From: Bacteroidaceae bacterium
GTDB lineage: Bacteria; Bacteroidota; Bacteroidia; Bacteroidales; Bacteroidaceae
Assembly (NCBI GenBank): GCA_017552435.1
Contig: JAFZPZ010000127.1
Location: forward strand, 62,001-126,000
Direction: 5' to 3'
DNA: 64,000 nt
The notes beneath the pieces were generated by a model. The model had not been told where the DNA came from, made no database searches, and saw nothing but the letters and a program-made list of their open reading frames with translations. Position 1 is the stretch's first letter, and every line of letters starts with the position of its first letter. The translations under genes and the position numbers were made by a program. Shown piece after piece: positions 1-8,212 of the stretch.

Positions 1-362
1 TCATCGGCGACAAGGGCTGGCTGAAAGTGTCGCGTGGCTACATAGAATGCTCAGACAGCAAGCAGCTGAAGAAACAGCAGGAAGACATCGCAGCAGGACA
101 ATACGAGGTAAGCTCTCCGCACATGCAGAACTTCATCGACGCCATCCGCGAGCATAAGGACCCGATTGCTCCTGTAGAGTACGGATGCAGCACCAACACA
201 CTGTGCTGTCTGTTCAATATTGCCCGCGAGCTGAAGCGTCCCGTACACTGGAATCCTGCTACACTGACATTCGGAGACGACAAGGAAGCCTTTGCACACC
301 GCTTGTACTATTACGACTATCGCCGCCCGTACAAGCTACCATACTTGGAGAGAAGAGGATAG
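1..362 (+). CDS. Gfo/Idh/MocA-family oxidoreductase, C-terminal end (5' truncated)
   Basis: The reading frame is open from the window edge and stops at 360-362, leaving about 119 residues of a longer protein (usual length 400-480). The visible part fits the C-terminal domain of Bacteroidota Gfo/Idh/MocA dehydrogenases: IGDKGWLKVSRGY (a strand of the substrate domain), then HMQNFIDAIREHKDPIAPVE and a tail ending in YDYRRPYKLPY. Such enzymes are NAD(P)-dependent sugar or inositol dehydrogenases and glycosidases. The substrate cannot be told because the Rossmann half and catalytic Lys lie outside the window. An internal GTG at 27 is not a credible start, since the family similarity continues upstream of it. 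Confidence 0.75.
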   Translation, partial: IGDKGWLKVSRGYIECSDSKQLKKQQEDIAAGQYEVSSPHMQNFIDAIREHKDPIAPVEYGCSTNTLCCLFNIARELKRPVHWNPATLTFGDDKEAFAHRLYYYDYRRPYKLPYLERRG

Positions 363-376
363 GAATCCCTTAAACT

Positions 377-412
377 TATGAGGCCTATAAGGCCAATAGG
401 GCCCATAAGGCC
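377..412. repeat. Four tandem 9-bp units, (T/A/C)ATAAGGCC-like, forming an imperfect hairpin
   Basis: The units are TATGAGGCC, TATAAGGCC, AATAGGGCC and CATAAGGCC, directly abutting the stop codon of the convergent polyprenyl synthase gene at 413. The outer arms ATGAGGCC (378-385) and GGCCTCAT (409-416) are perfect complements, so the array folds into a stem with an internal loop. It lies between two convergent genes, so a bidirectional terminator role is plausible. There is no long T tract. Confidence 0.7.
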
Positions 413-1384
413 TCATATTATTCGCTCAGCAACAAAAGAGGCAAGCAGGTGCAGGGATTCGGTGATAGCGGCATCGCGGCTATCGTCGATGAGGCCATCG
501 GCCATGCCCTGCATGTCCTTCATATGCCACTGGACATACTCCAGACCTCCAACGCTGACTGTGAAATCAATGAGCTGCTGAATCTCCTCGGCATTTGCCT
601 CGCGACGGCGAACCTTCAGGGCCAGTTCGTTCATCGATGCATCGTCACTGTGCTTCACGGCATAGATGGCAGGCAACGTGAGCTTGCCCTCTTTCATGTC
701 GTTGCCGAGAGGCTTACCGACCTCTGCTGTGCCATAGTCAAACACATCGTCGCGCAACTGGAAGCAGATGCCGATAAGTTTGCCATATTGTGCGAGACGC
801 TCGGCCTCGGCCTCAGAGCCACCAGCTGCTAAAGCACCTAGACGAGCACAGAGGGAAAAGAGACTTGCTGTCTTACGTCCAATGATATCAAAGTAAACAG
901 CCTCGGACAGCAACTTGGAGTCCTGGTTGTCCAATTGCAACAATTCGCCGTCGGCAAGCGACTGTCCAAGCTGGGCTATGTAACGAACCACACGCACATC
1001 ATCGGTCAGAGCAGCACATTCCAGCGCTTTGCTCAGGATAAAGTCGCCAGCCAGAACCGCCACTTGATTGGAGAGAAGCGCATTGACAGAAGGCAATCCA
1101 CGGCGGCGATCGCTCTCATCCACCACATCGTCGTGCACGAGAGAAGCCGTATGCAGCATCTCCAAAGCCAGAGCCACACGGATGACCTTGTCGTTGACCT
1201 CGCCCACCATTCGCGCAGCCAGCAGAACAAGCATGGGACGAAGCTGCTTTCCGGGTGCCTTGAGCAGATGTTCTACGGCTTGTTCCAACAAAGGATTATC
1301 GCTGTAGAGCGTTTGACGGAAAGCCTCACGGAATTGTTCCATTTCGGCAGCAACGGGAGCCTTTATCTTGTCGAGTACGTCCAT
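413..1384 (-). CDS. ispB: Polyprenyl diphosphate synthase (trans-isoprenyl chain elongation)
   Basis: This is a 323-aa trans-prenyltransferase of the IspB/HepT type. It condenses isopentenyl diphosphate units onto an allylic primer to make the long side chain of menaquinone. The first aspartate-rich motif is HDDVVDESDRRRG, with D85, D86 and D89. The second is QLRDDVFDYG, with D212, D213 and D216, and GKQLRPMLVLLAA near residue 45 is the usual IPP-binding segment. Length and motif spacing are normal. The start ATG at 1384 sits about 20 bp below a minus-strand TAATTTTG element at 1404-1411. The gene is divergent from polA. Product chain length cannot be read from the sequence. Confidence 0.9.
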   Translation of the reverse strand: MDVLDKIKAPVAAEMEQFREAFRQTLYSDNPLLEQAVEHLLKAPGKQLRPMLVLLAARMVGEVNDKVIRVALALEMLHTASLVHDDVVDESDRRRGLPSVNALLSNQVAVLAGDFILSKALECAALTDDVRVVRYIAQLGQSLADGELLQLDNQDSKLLSEAVYFDIIGRKTASLFSLCARLGALAAGGSEAEAERLAQYGKLIGICFQLRDDVFDYGTAEVGKPLGNDMKEGKLTLPAIYAVKHSDDASMNELALKVRRREANAEEIQQLIDFTVSVGGLEYVQWHMKDMQGMADGLIDDSRDAAITESLHLLASFVAERII

Positions 1385-1403
1385 TTATTGCATCTTTAGA
1401 CTG

Positions 1404-1411
1404 CAAAATTA
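1404..1411 (-). promoter_or_regulatory. -7 element TAATTTTG for ispB
   Basis: The minus strand reads TAATTTTG, matching the Bacteroidota -7 consensus TAnnTTTG, about 20 bp upstream of the ispB ATG. Confidence 0.6.
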
Positions 1412-1473
1412 CACAAAAAAGTGCATCCATTCATATTTTTTCCTTAATTTTACCACATAAAAGGACAGAAACG

Positions 1474-3993
1474 ATGCAGAAACTCTATTTACTGGACGCT
1501 TACGCGTTGATTTATCGTGCTTATTACGCCTTCATTAAGAACCCGCGCATCAACTCGAAGGGTGAAAATACGTCGGCTATTCTCGGTTTTGTGAATACGC
1601 TCGAAGAGGTGATTGCAAAGGGGCAACCAACGCATATTGGTGTAGCTTTCGATCCTCACGGCGGTACTTTCCGGCATGAAGCCTTCCCTCAATATAAGGC
1701 TCAACGCGAGGAAACACCAGAAGCGATTCGCTTTGCCGTACCAATTATCAAGGATATTCTCAAAGCATACCGTATTCCTGTGCTCGAAGTGCAAGGCTAT
1801 GAGGCTGATGACGTCATCGGAACCCTCGCGCATCAGGCAGACCTGAAGGGCATCGAAACCTATATGATGACACCCGACAAGGACTTCGGTCAGCTCGTTA
1901 CGGAACGCGTCAAGATGTATCGTCCGCCTGTCGGCAAGAGCAACGAGGCAGAGATTCTCGGCATTGAGGAAGTGAAGAAGAAGTGGGGATTGCAGTCGCC
2001 TTTGCAGGTCATCGATATGCTGGGACTGATGGGCGATGCGGTCGATAACATTCCCGGCTGTCCTGGGGTAGGGGAGAAAACGGCACAGAAGCTCATAGAG
2101 GAATTCGGCAGCATCGAGAACCTGCTGGCCTCTACCGACAAGCTGAAAGGTGCACTCAAAGAAAAGGTGGAGCAAAATGTCGAGCAGATTCGTCAAAGCA
2201 AATGGCTCGCCACCATCAGTAAGGAAGTGCCCATCACCCTCGATATGGACCTGCTGAAAATCGAGGAACCCGACTACGATAAGTTGCATGAGCTATACAA
2301 ACGCCTGGAGTTCCGACAGCTGCTGAATAAGAAGCAAAGCAAGCCAGAAGAACCAAAGGAAACAACGCCAGAACCCATCAAAAACAACGACGGTTCCCTA
2401 CAGCTCGATTTGTTCAGTTCCAGCCCCCTCCCAACCTCCCCGAGGGGAGGAGAACAACCAGCAAAAGACGGTTCTGTGCAACTTGATTTGTTCAGTTCTA
2501 TTCCCAATCCCCCACAAAAGAAAGAGGAAAAAGCTGAGCTTTTCATGGTGAAAGACAATACCGTAATCGGTCACAATCTCAAAGCCCACTGGAAAGAACT
2601 CAAGGCACAAGGATTGACGGACAATCCAATGTTCGACACAGAGATTGCCCACTACCTCCTGCATCCAGAAATGCGGCACTATCTGGACTATCTTCTCTCT
2701 GTATATGACTGTAAAGATATAGTAGGGCTGAAACAATGCCTCGAGGAGGAACTCAAGAAGGAAGGACTTTGGAATCTCTTCACAGACATCGAAATGCCAC
2801 TGATGCCAGTCCTTGCAGAAATGGAGGAAGCTGGCGTGATGATTGACACAGAGGGACTGAAGGAGACAAGTGCGCTTTTCACTGGGCAGATGCTGGCTCT
2901 CGAAAAAGAGATTCACACAATGGCCGGCATAAGCTTCAACATTTCCAGCCCCAAGCAGGTGGGCGAAGTGCTTTTCGACCACTTGAAACTCGACAGCAAG
3001 GCCAAGAAGACTAAGACAGGACAATACATTACAAACGAGGAGGTACTTGAGGCTCTGAAGGGAAAGCACCCGATTGTTGGCAAGATCCTCGACTACAGAG
3101 GACTGAAGAAGCTGCTGAGCACCTACATCGATGCTCTGCCTCAGCTCATCAACCCTGAGACGGGACACATCCATACATCCTTCAATCAGACGGTTACAGC
3201 TACAGGGCGTCTCTCTTCGTCGAACCCGAACCTGCAGAATATTCCCGTCCGCGATGCACAGGGAAAAGAGGTGCGCAAGGCTTTTATTCCCTATCCCGGA
3301 CAAATCTTCTTCAGCGCCGACTACAGCCAAATTGAGCTACGCATCATGGCTCACCTCAGTCAGGACAAGAACCTCATCGAAGCTTTCCTGCAGGGCAACG
3401 ACATTCATGCCGCCACTGCCGCAAAGATATTCAAGAAACCCTTAGAAAAAGTTACTCCAGACGAAAGGCGGAAAGCCAAAACAGCCAATTTCGGTATCAT
3501 CTACGGAATAAGCGCTTTCGGTTTGGCAGAACGTTTAGGAGTGTCGAGGCAGGAAGCCAAGCAACTCATCGACGAGTATTTCGTCACCTATCCCGGCGTG
3601 AAAGCATATATGGAGAAGAGCATCGAAATGGCTCGCGAACGCGGTTATACCGAGACCATATTCCATCGCCGCTGTCAATTGCCCGACATCAATAGTCACA
3701 ACGCTGTAGTCAGGGGTTATGCAGAGCGCAACGCCATCAATGCACCCATACAGGGCAGTGCTGCCGACATCATCAAGATAGCCATGATTCGTGTCAGCCG
3801 TCGGATGAAAGAAGAGAATTTGCAATCGAAGATGATACTCCAGGTTCACGACGAACTGAATTTCTCCGTTCTGCCCGAAGAGAAAGAGCGTCTGGAGAAG
3901 CTAGTTATAGAAGAGATGCAGGGAGCAGCAACTCTCAGCGTCCCACTCATTGCCGACTGCGGCTGGGGCATCAACTGGCTCGAAGCACACTAA
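1474..3993 (+). CDS. polA: DNA polymerase I with degenerate proofreading domain
   Basis: This 839-aa family A polymerase is shorter than the roughly 930-950 aa usual in Bacteroidales. Residues 1-290 are the 5'-3' flap nuclease (EADDVIGTLAHQ, GDAVDNIPGCPGVGEKTA). Residues 415-839 are the polymerase, with motif A DYSQIELR (D616), the O helix RRKAKTANFGIIYG and motif C VHDEL (D793). The proofreading domain between them is decayed. No exo I DxE motif is visible, and the exo II region reads GHNLKAH at 366-372 where active enzymes have NxKYD. The linker at about 300-345 contains QLDLF twice (310-314 and 336-340), matching the sliding-clamp-binding consensus, and a REP-like palindrome that codes for PTSPRGGE. 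The role is Okazaki fragment processing and repair. The stop codon interlocks with that of the convergent antiporter. Confidence 0.95.
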   Translation: MQKLYLLDAYALIYRAYYAFIKNPRINSKGENTSAILGFVNTLEEVIAKGQPTHIGVAFDPHGGTFRHEAFPQYKAQREETPEAIRFAVPIIKDILKAYRIPVLEVQGYEADDVIGTLAHQADLKGIETYMMTPDKDFGQLVTERVKMYRPPVGKSNEAEILGIEEVKKKWGLQSPLQVIDMLGLMGDAVDNIPGCPGVGEKTAQKLIEEFGSIENLLASTDKLKGALKEKVEQNVEQIRQSKWLATISKEVPITLDMDLLKIEEPDYDKLHELYKRLEFRQLLNKKQSKPEEPKETTPEPIKNNDGSLQLDLFSSSPLPTSPRGGEQPAKDGSVQLDLFSSIPNPPQKKEEKAELFMVKDNTVIGHNLKAHWKELKAQGLTDNPMFDTEIAHYLLHPEMRHYLDYLLSVYDCKDIVGLKQCLEEELKKEGLWNLFTDIEMPLMPVLAEMEEAGVMIDTEGLKETSALFTGQMLALEKEIHTMAGISFNISSPKQVGEVLFDHLKLDSKAKKTKTGQYITNEEVLEALKGKHPIVGKILDYRGLKKLLSTYIDALPQLINPETGHIHTSFNQTVTATGRLSSSNPNLQNIPVRDAQGKEVRKAFIPYPGQIFFSADYSQIELRIMAHLSQDKNLIEAFLQGNDIHAATAAKIFKKPLEKVTPDERRKAKTANFGIIYGISAFGLAERLGVSRQEAKQLIDEYFVTYPGVKAYMEKSIEMARERGYTETIFHRRCQLPDINSHNAVVRGYAERNAINAPIQGSAADIIKIAMIRVSRRMKEENLQSKMILQVHDELNFSVLPEEKERLEKLVIEEMQGAATLSVPLIADCGWGINWLEAH
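2421..2453. repeat. REP-like palindrome read in frame inside polA
   Basis: CCTCCCC (2435-2441), a 2-bp spacer and GGGGAGG (2444-2450) form a perfect hairpin, preceded by CCCCTCCCAA. It resembles the C/G-rich palindromes at about 17.25, 18.83, 18.89, 20.69 and 57.54 kb. Here it is translated as part of the linker between the two QLDLF motifs of DNA polymerase I. Confidence 0.65.
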
Positions 3994-6245
3994 ATCACCA
4001 TTGTCAACATGCTGAGGTCGGCTTCTTCTCCTACGACCCAGACGATGTCTCCTTGTCGGAACTGGCGTTTGGCCTGGGTGGGATCAAGATGTCCCTGCTC
4101 GTTCTCCACTCCAACCACCATACAATGATAGCGGAGGCGGAAATCCACATCCTGTAGGGTGTTTCCAATTAGGGGACTGCTTTCACTCAAACGGACAGAT
4201 ATGATAGACATGCTGTGCTTATCTTTGATGCGATCTTGTGGTTGCATCAATTCCTGTTCACTTCTTGCCCGCAATGCTTCTATGGCTTCTGCTCCAGCCA
4301 CTATCTCCAGTTCATCACCTGGATAGATGATATTTTTTCCTCCCGGTATATTGATGCGGTGACCGGCACGAATGATTGCTGCTATATGTACCCTGTCTGT
4401 CTTGCCAAAATGAAGCTGAGCCAATGAATGTCCTCCCCAAGAGGAATGCATGGGTACCTTCACTCGTGCTATCTGTAGATCCTTTCCCCTCAAACGTCTG
4501 CCATAACTGAGTGTATTCTGTTGCTCCTTGAGGCGCAAATTCTGCTTGAAAGTGCGTTCCATACGGATGCTGGTGTATTTCACAATTCTGCTTATTACTA
4601 TCAGAACTAAGGCTGCAATACTAATCAAAACCCTCCATACCCACCATATTGGAGAGACAAACGATACTACATTATATATAATAGCGAATCCAATAAGCAC
4701 TTTTATGAAAATAGCCACTCCAACCAACAGACTCATCATCTTGCCTAAAGAACGGAGATAGTGTACCTCGCGACTATGATTCTTACGGATAACTATAGGA
4801 CGGATGCAGGGTGAAAGGAGGAGTAGGGTTACTACACAGCAAACTATAGTGCCATACCTTTCTCCCATTATATGATGACATAACGGCATAATAGTTGCAA
4901 AACAGAACATCGCAAGGGCTATACTGATGGTCATATAGGCTGCCGTCTGATACAAAACAGCTGTGATGAAACGTTTCCAAGCCAGGGCAGGAGAGAAGAC
5001 CAAACGTCCCTGTCTCCTGTTCTTGGACAATACCTTGCTGTGTTTTAGTTTGTCATTCACTACAGACAACTGGACATTTATTGTCGGTTCCACACGATTG
5101 CAGACTTTTGGAGCCAGCTTTATTATATATGGTGTAAAGAAGGTAGTGATGATACTGACCGAAACAACTACAGGATATAGAAACTGACTGGTGACACCCA
5201 ACTCCTGTCCCAATCCGGCTATGATAAAAGCAAACTCACCTATCTGAACCATAGAGAAGCCACTCCTGACAGCCAGACGCAAATCACCACTTGCCACAAA
5301 GAAACTAAGACTACCAAAGAACATCTGTCCAAGCACTACTGCGAGCGTCAATACAATGATAGGAAGCCAATACGAAGTCAAGACAGAAGGCTCCACCATC
5401 ATGCCTACAGACACAAAGAATACAGCTCCAAACAGGTCACGCAACGAACTGACACTCTTCTCTATGTTCTCTGCTTCGAGTGTCTCGGCCAAAATACTGC
5501 CCATCATGAATGCTCCTAAAGCAGGACTATAACCTATGCGAGAAGCTACTACTGCCAATAGGAAACACAATCCAACAGATACAACAAGCAGCATTTCGTT
5601 GTTGATATAACGTCGGAATTTGCGCAAAAAAAGTGGTAACAGGTAAATTCCCACCAAAAACCAAAGGAGCAAGAAGAAGGCCAACTTCATGAGGCTCTTT
5701 ATCAATTCTATGCCCTCGAAATGCCTACTGACAGCCAAAGCACTCAGCATCACCATAAGCAGAATGCCGAGTATATCCTCAATAATGAGAACAGAAATTA
5801 CGCCTGATGCAAAGCGTTTGTTTCGAAGTCCAAGATCATCGAACGCCTTATATATTATGGTAGTAGAACTCATACTGAGCATTCCGCCCAGAAAAATTCG
5901 GTCCATACTGCTCCAACCAAAGAGCAATGCTACCATACCACCAATACCTATCATGCAGCACATCACCATGATGGCAGTCAGGATAGGCTGAATACCCATA
6001 CGTACTATTTTCTTGAAGGAAAATTCAAGACCCAGCGTGAACATGAGGAAAATAACACCCAGTTCACTCCATTCTTCAATTCCTTCCATACTACTAACAG
6101 AAGGCGTATAAGGCATGTGTGGTCCTGCAAGAAAACCGGCCACTATATATCCCAATACAAGAGGCTGTTTCAGTCGCTTGAATATTATAGTCACTATACT
6201 AGCAACTACAAGAATATATGCAAGGTCAATTATCAGGGAGGACAC
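3990..6245 (-). CDS. CPA2-type cation:proton antiporter with C-terminal TrkA-C domains
   Basis: This 751-aa inner-membrane protein has an N-terminal Na+/H+ exchanger domain of about 12 helices (residues 1-390; for example GYIVAGFLAGP near 35, FTLGLEFSFKKI near 71 and SPALGAFMMGSILAE near 240). A second hydrophobic segment of about four helices follows at 430-570. Two RCK_C/TrkA-C-like modules lie after 600, each ending in a PGDELEIVAG-like or QGDIVWVVGEE-like strand. The layout resembles KefB/YbaL relatives, which expel K+ or Na+ in exchange for H+ and are gated by ligand binding to the C-terminal domains. No full Rossmann RCK_N domain is evident. The gene lies 37 bp downstream of nadA on the same strand and may be cotranscribed. 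Ion specificity is not determinable. Confidence 0.85.
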   Translation of the reverse strand: MSSLIIDLAYILVVASIVTIIFKRLKQPLVLGYIVAGFLAGPHMPYTPSVSSMEGIEEWSELGVIFLMFTLGLEFSFKKIVRMGIQPILTAIMVMCCMIGIGGMVALLFGWSSMDRIFLGGMLSMSSTTIIYKAFDDLGLRNKRFASGVISVLIIEDILGILLMVMLSALAVSRHFEGIELIKSLMKLAFFLLLWFLVGIYLLPLFLRKFRRYINNEMLLVVSVGLCFLLAVVASRIGYSPALGAFMMGSILAETLEAENIEKSVSSLRDLFGAVFFVSVGMMVEPSVLTSYWLPIIVLTLAVVLGQMFFGSLSFFVASGDLRLAVRSGFSMVQIGEFAFIIAGLGQELGVTSQFLYPVVVSVSIITTFFTPYIIKLAPKVCNRVEPTINVQLSVVNDKLKHSKVLSKNRRQGRLVFSPALAWKRFITAVLYQTAAYMTISIALAMFCFATIMPLCHHIMGERYGTIVCCVVTLLLLSPCIRPIVIRKNHSREVHYLRSLGKMMSLLVGVAIFIKVLIGFAIIYNVVSFVSPIWWVWRVLISIAALVLIVISRIVKYTSIRMERTFKQNLRLKEQQNTLSYGRRLRGKDLQIARVKVPMHSSWGGHSLAQLHFGKTDRVHIAAIIRAGHRINIPGGKNIIYPGDELEIVAGAEAIEALRARSEQELMQPQDRIKDKHSMSIISVRLSESSPLIGNTLQDVDFRLRYHCMVVGVENEQGHLDPTQAKRQFRQGDIVWVVGEEADLSMLTMVI

Positions 6246-6282
6246 TATTTTAATTCAAAATTATTAAATTTAAAATTCAAAA

Positions 6283-7272
6283 TTATTTCGAAGAGGGCGT
6301 TAGTTCAAGCATTCTGTTGATGGACTTTACTGCCTTTTCTGCTACTTTCTTATCTACTTCTATCTCTGGCCATTCATACTTAAGGCAATTGTAAAGTTTC
6401 TCCATCGTAATAAGCTTCATGTAGTTACACTCGTTGCAGGCGCAAGTACTGTCATCTGGAGGAGCAGGAAGGAAAATCTTTTCCGGACAAGCCTGCTGCA
6501 TCTTATGCAATATACCACTCTCAGTAGCCACTATATATTCACTTGCATCATCTTCCTGGCTGAACTTCAGCAAAGCAGCTGTACTACCTACTTTATCCGC
6601 TACTTTCACTACAGGACCTTTACACTCAGGATGAACCAATATCTTTGCATTTGGATGCTGGGCTTTCAGTTCTAATATACGTTCCAGACTAAATTTCTCA
6701 TGAACATGACAAGCACCATCCCACAAAACCATACTTCTGCCTGTAATTGAGTTTATATAATTACCAAGGTTACGATCTGGACCAAATATTATCTTCTCAT
6801 CCTTCGGAAATGAACTCACTATTTGCATAGCATTACCACTGGTTACTACCACATCTGTCAAAGCCTTAATGGCAGCAGTTGTATTCACATAACTGATGAC
6901 AGTATAGCCAGGATGCGCCTTTACGAATTCACCGAACTCCTTTGCCGGACAACTTTCAGCCAAAGAACATGTAGCATTAAAATCAGGTACAAGTACCTTC
7001 TTGTTAGGACAAAGTATCTTATTAGTCTCGCCCATAAAGTGAACGCCACACATCACAATGATGTCTGCATTCGTTTTTGCTGCTTGCTTAGCCAGAGCTA
7101 AACTATCACCAACAAAATCAGCAATATCCTGTATTTCTCCATCTGTGTAATAATGTGCCATAATGACTGCATTCTTTTCCTTACACATTCGGCGTATTTC
7201 AGCCTTGATATCTGTTCCTATTGGCACCGGTTCTGTCACATAGCCAGCCTTAATCCACTTTTTATTTATCAT
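6283..7272 (-). CDS. nadA: Quinolinate synthase
   Basis: This 329-aa NadA condenses iminoaspartate with dihydroxyacetone phosphate to give quinolinate, the second step of de novo NAD synthesis, using a [4Fe-4S] cluster. Visible signatures are MAHYYTDGEIQDIADFVGDS near residue 40, MCGVHFMGETNKILCP, and the C-terminal CACNECNYMKLITME that includes a cluster cysteine. HPECKGPV lies near 218. Its partner L-aspartate oxidase is encoded separately at 18829-20502. The start is the ATG at 7272, downstream of a very AT-rich leader with an ATT/ATA run. Upstream lies the 414-bp AT-rich region described separately. Confidence 0.95.
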   Translation of the reverse strand: MINKKWIKAGYVTEPVPIGTDIKAEIRRMCKEKNAVIMAHYYTDGEIQDIADFVGDSLALAKQAAKTNADIIVMCGVHFMGETNKILCPNKKVLVPDFNATCSLAESCPAKEFGEFVKAHPGYTVISYVNTTAAIKALTDVVVTSGNAMQIVSSFPKDEKIIFGPDRNLGNYINSITGRSMVLWDGACHVHEKFSLERILELKAQHPNAKILVHPECKGPVVKVADKVGSTAALLKFSQEDDASEYIVATESGILHKMQQACPEKIFLPAPPDDSTCACNECNYMKLITMEKLYNCLKYEWPEIEVDKKVAEKAVKSINRMLELTPSSK

Positions 7273-7686
7273 TATTATTATTATTTTATATTTTTAAAAA
7301 GAAAAATTCAATGATGATATTAATAATATGTTAATATGTTAATAATTTTTTTCTTCCATTTTTAATTTTTAAGTTATAAACCTTATTTCAACATTATATA
7401 CTAAGTTTTTAACCTTAGAATTAAGTTAGAATATACTAATAATCATTTCATTTGGCTTTTTTGAGTTTAAAGTTATCAACATAGACTAATAACACGCAAA
7501 GTTAATAATTTTCTATGATATATTGTCTTTATAACTAAACTTTTTTGAGTTTAATAAGATTTAATAACGTAAGTTTTCTGTGTGTAACTGTAATTTTAAA
7601 AATATAATGTGAATAAGTAACAACATATTAACAATGTTATCAACATATATTGTTAATTTTGTAATCGGAAAGAAAAACTTAGGAAA
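7273..7686. other. Very AT-rich intergenic region with DnaA-box-like repeats (origin candidate)
   Basis: This 414-bp gap between divergent nadA and trmH is strikingly AT-rich. It holds TTATCAACATA twice on the plus strand (7473-7483 and 7638-7648), a one-mismatch TTATTAACATA on the minus strand near 7336, and TTATTCACA on the minus strand near 7609. There is also a perfect 15-bp direct repeat CTTTTTTGAGTTTAA at 7456-7470 and 7540-7554, exactly 84 bp (eight helical turns) apart. The nonamers are one or two changes from the DnaA box TTATCCACA. No dnaA gene is in the window. Origin function is inference. Confidence 0.4.
7654..7661 (+). promoter_or_regulatory. -7 element TAATTTTG for trmH-family gene
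   Basis: TAATTTTG fits TAnnTTTG and lies about 25 bp upstream of the ATG at 7687, at the edge of the AT-rich repeat region. Confidence 0.55.
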
Positions 7687-8208
7687 ATGAGAAAACTGAA
7701 AGTAACCGAGCTGAACCGCATGAGTGTGGCTGAGTATAAAGCATCTGAGAAGCAGCCTATAGTTGTGGTACTCGATCATGTTCGTAGTTTATATAATGTA
7801 GGTAGTATTTTTCGAACTTGTGATGCTTTTCGTATGAATGGTGTTTGTCTTTGCGGTATTACAGCCCAACCTCCAAACCCTGAAATACACAAGACTGCTC
7901 TGGGTGCTGAAGATAGTGTTCCTTGGCTATATTTCAAAAAAACAGAAGATGCAGTGAATTGGCTAAAAGAGAATGGTTATACTATACTTGCAATAGAGCA
8001 ATGTGAAGGTAGTACTATGTTATACAACTTTCATAGGGATTCGAATAAAAAGTATGCAATTATACTAGGTAATGAAGTAAAAGGTGTTCAGCAACAGGTT
8101 GTAGATATGTGTGATGGTTGTTTGGAAATACCTCAGTATGGTATCAAACATAGTATGAATGTAAGTGTCACAGCAGGTATAGTTTTATGGCATCTTTTGG
8201 AGAAATGA
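7687..8208 (+). CDS. TrmH/SpoU-family RNA 2'-O-methyltransferase
   Basis: This 173-aa SPOUT-fold methyltransferase shows the three SpoU motifs. Motif 1 is NVGSIFRTCDAF near residue 39, with the conserved N and R. Motif 2 is ILGNEVKGV near 118. Motif 3 is IPQYGIKHSMNVSVTAGI near 146, forming the trefoil knot that binds S-adenosylmethionine. It methylates a ribose 2'-OH in tRNA or rRNA; the target nucleotide is unknown. It lacks the N-terminal L30e-like substrate-binding domain of RlmB. It is monocistronic: divergent from nadA and convergent with pssA four bases downstream. Confidence 0.88.
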   Translation: MRKLKVTELNRMSVAEYKASEKQPIVVVLDHVRSLYNVGSIFRTCDAFRMNGVCLCGITAQPPNPEIHKTALGAEDSVPWLYFKKTEDAVNWLKENGYTILAIEQCEGSTMLYNFHRDSNKKYAIILGNEVKGVQQQVVDMCDGCLEIPQYGIKHSMNVSVTAGIVLWHLLEK

Positions 8209-8212
8209 TAAA

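Noticed and set aside
4963..5187. Possible small gene opposite the antiporter
   Set aside because: Antisense to a clear membrane-protein coding region, without promoter or family features.
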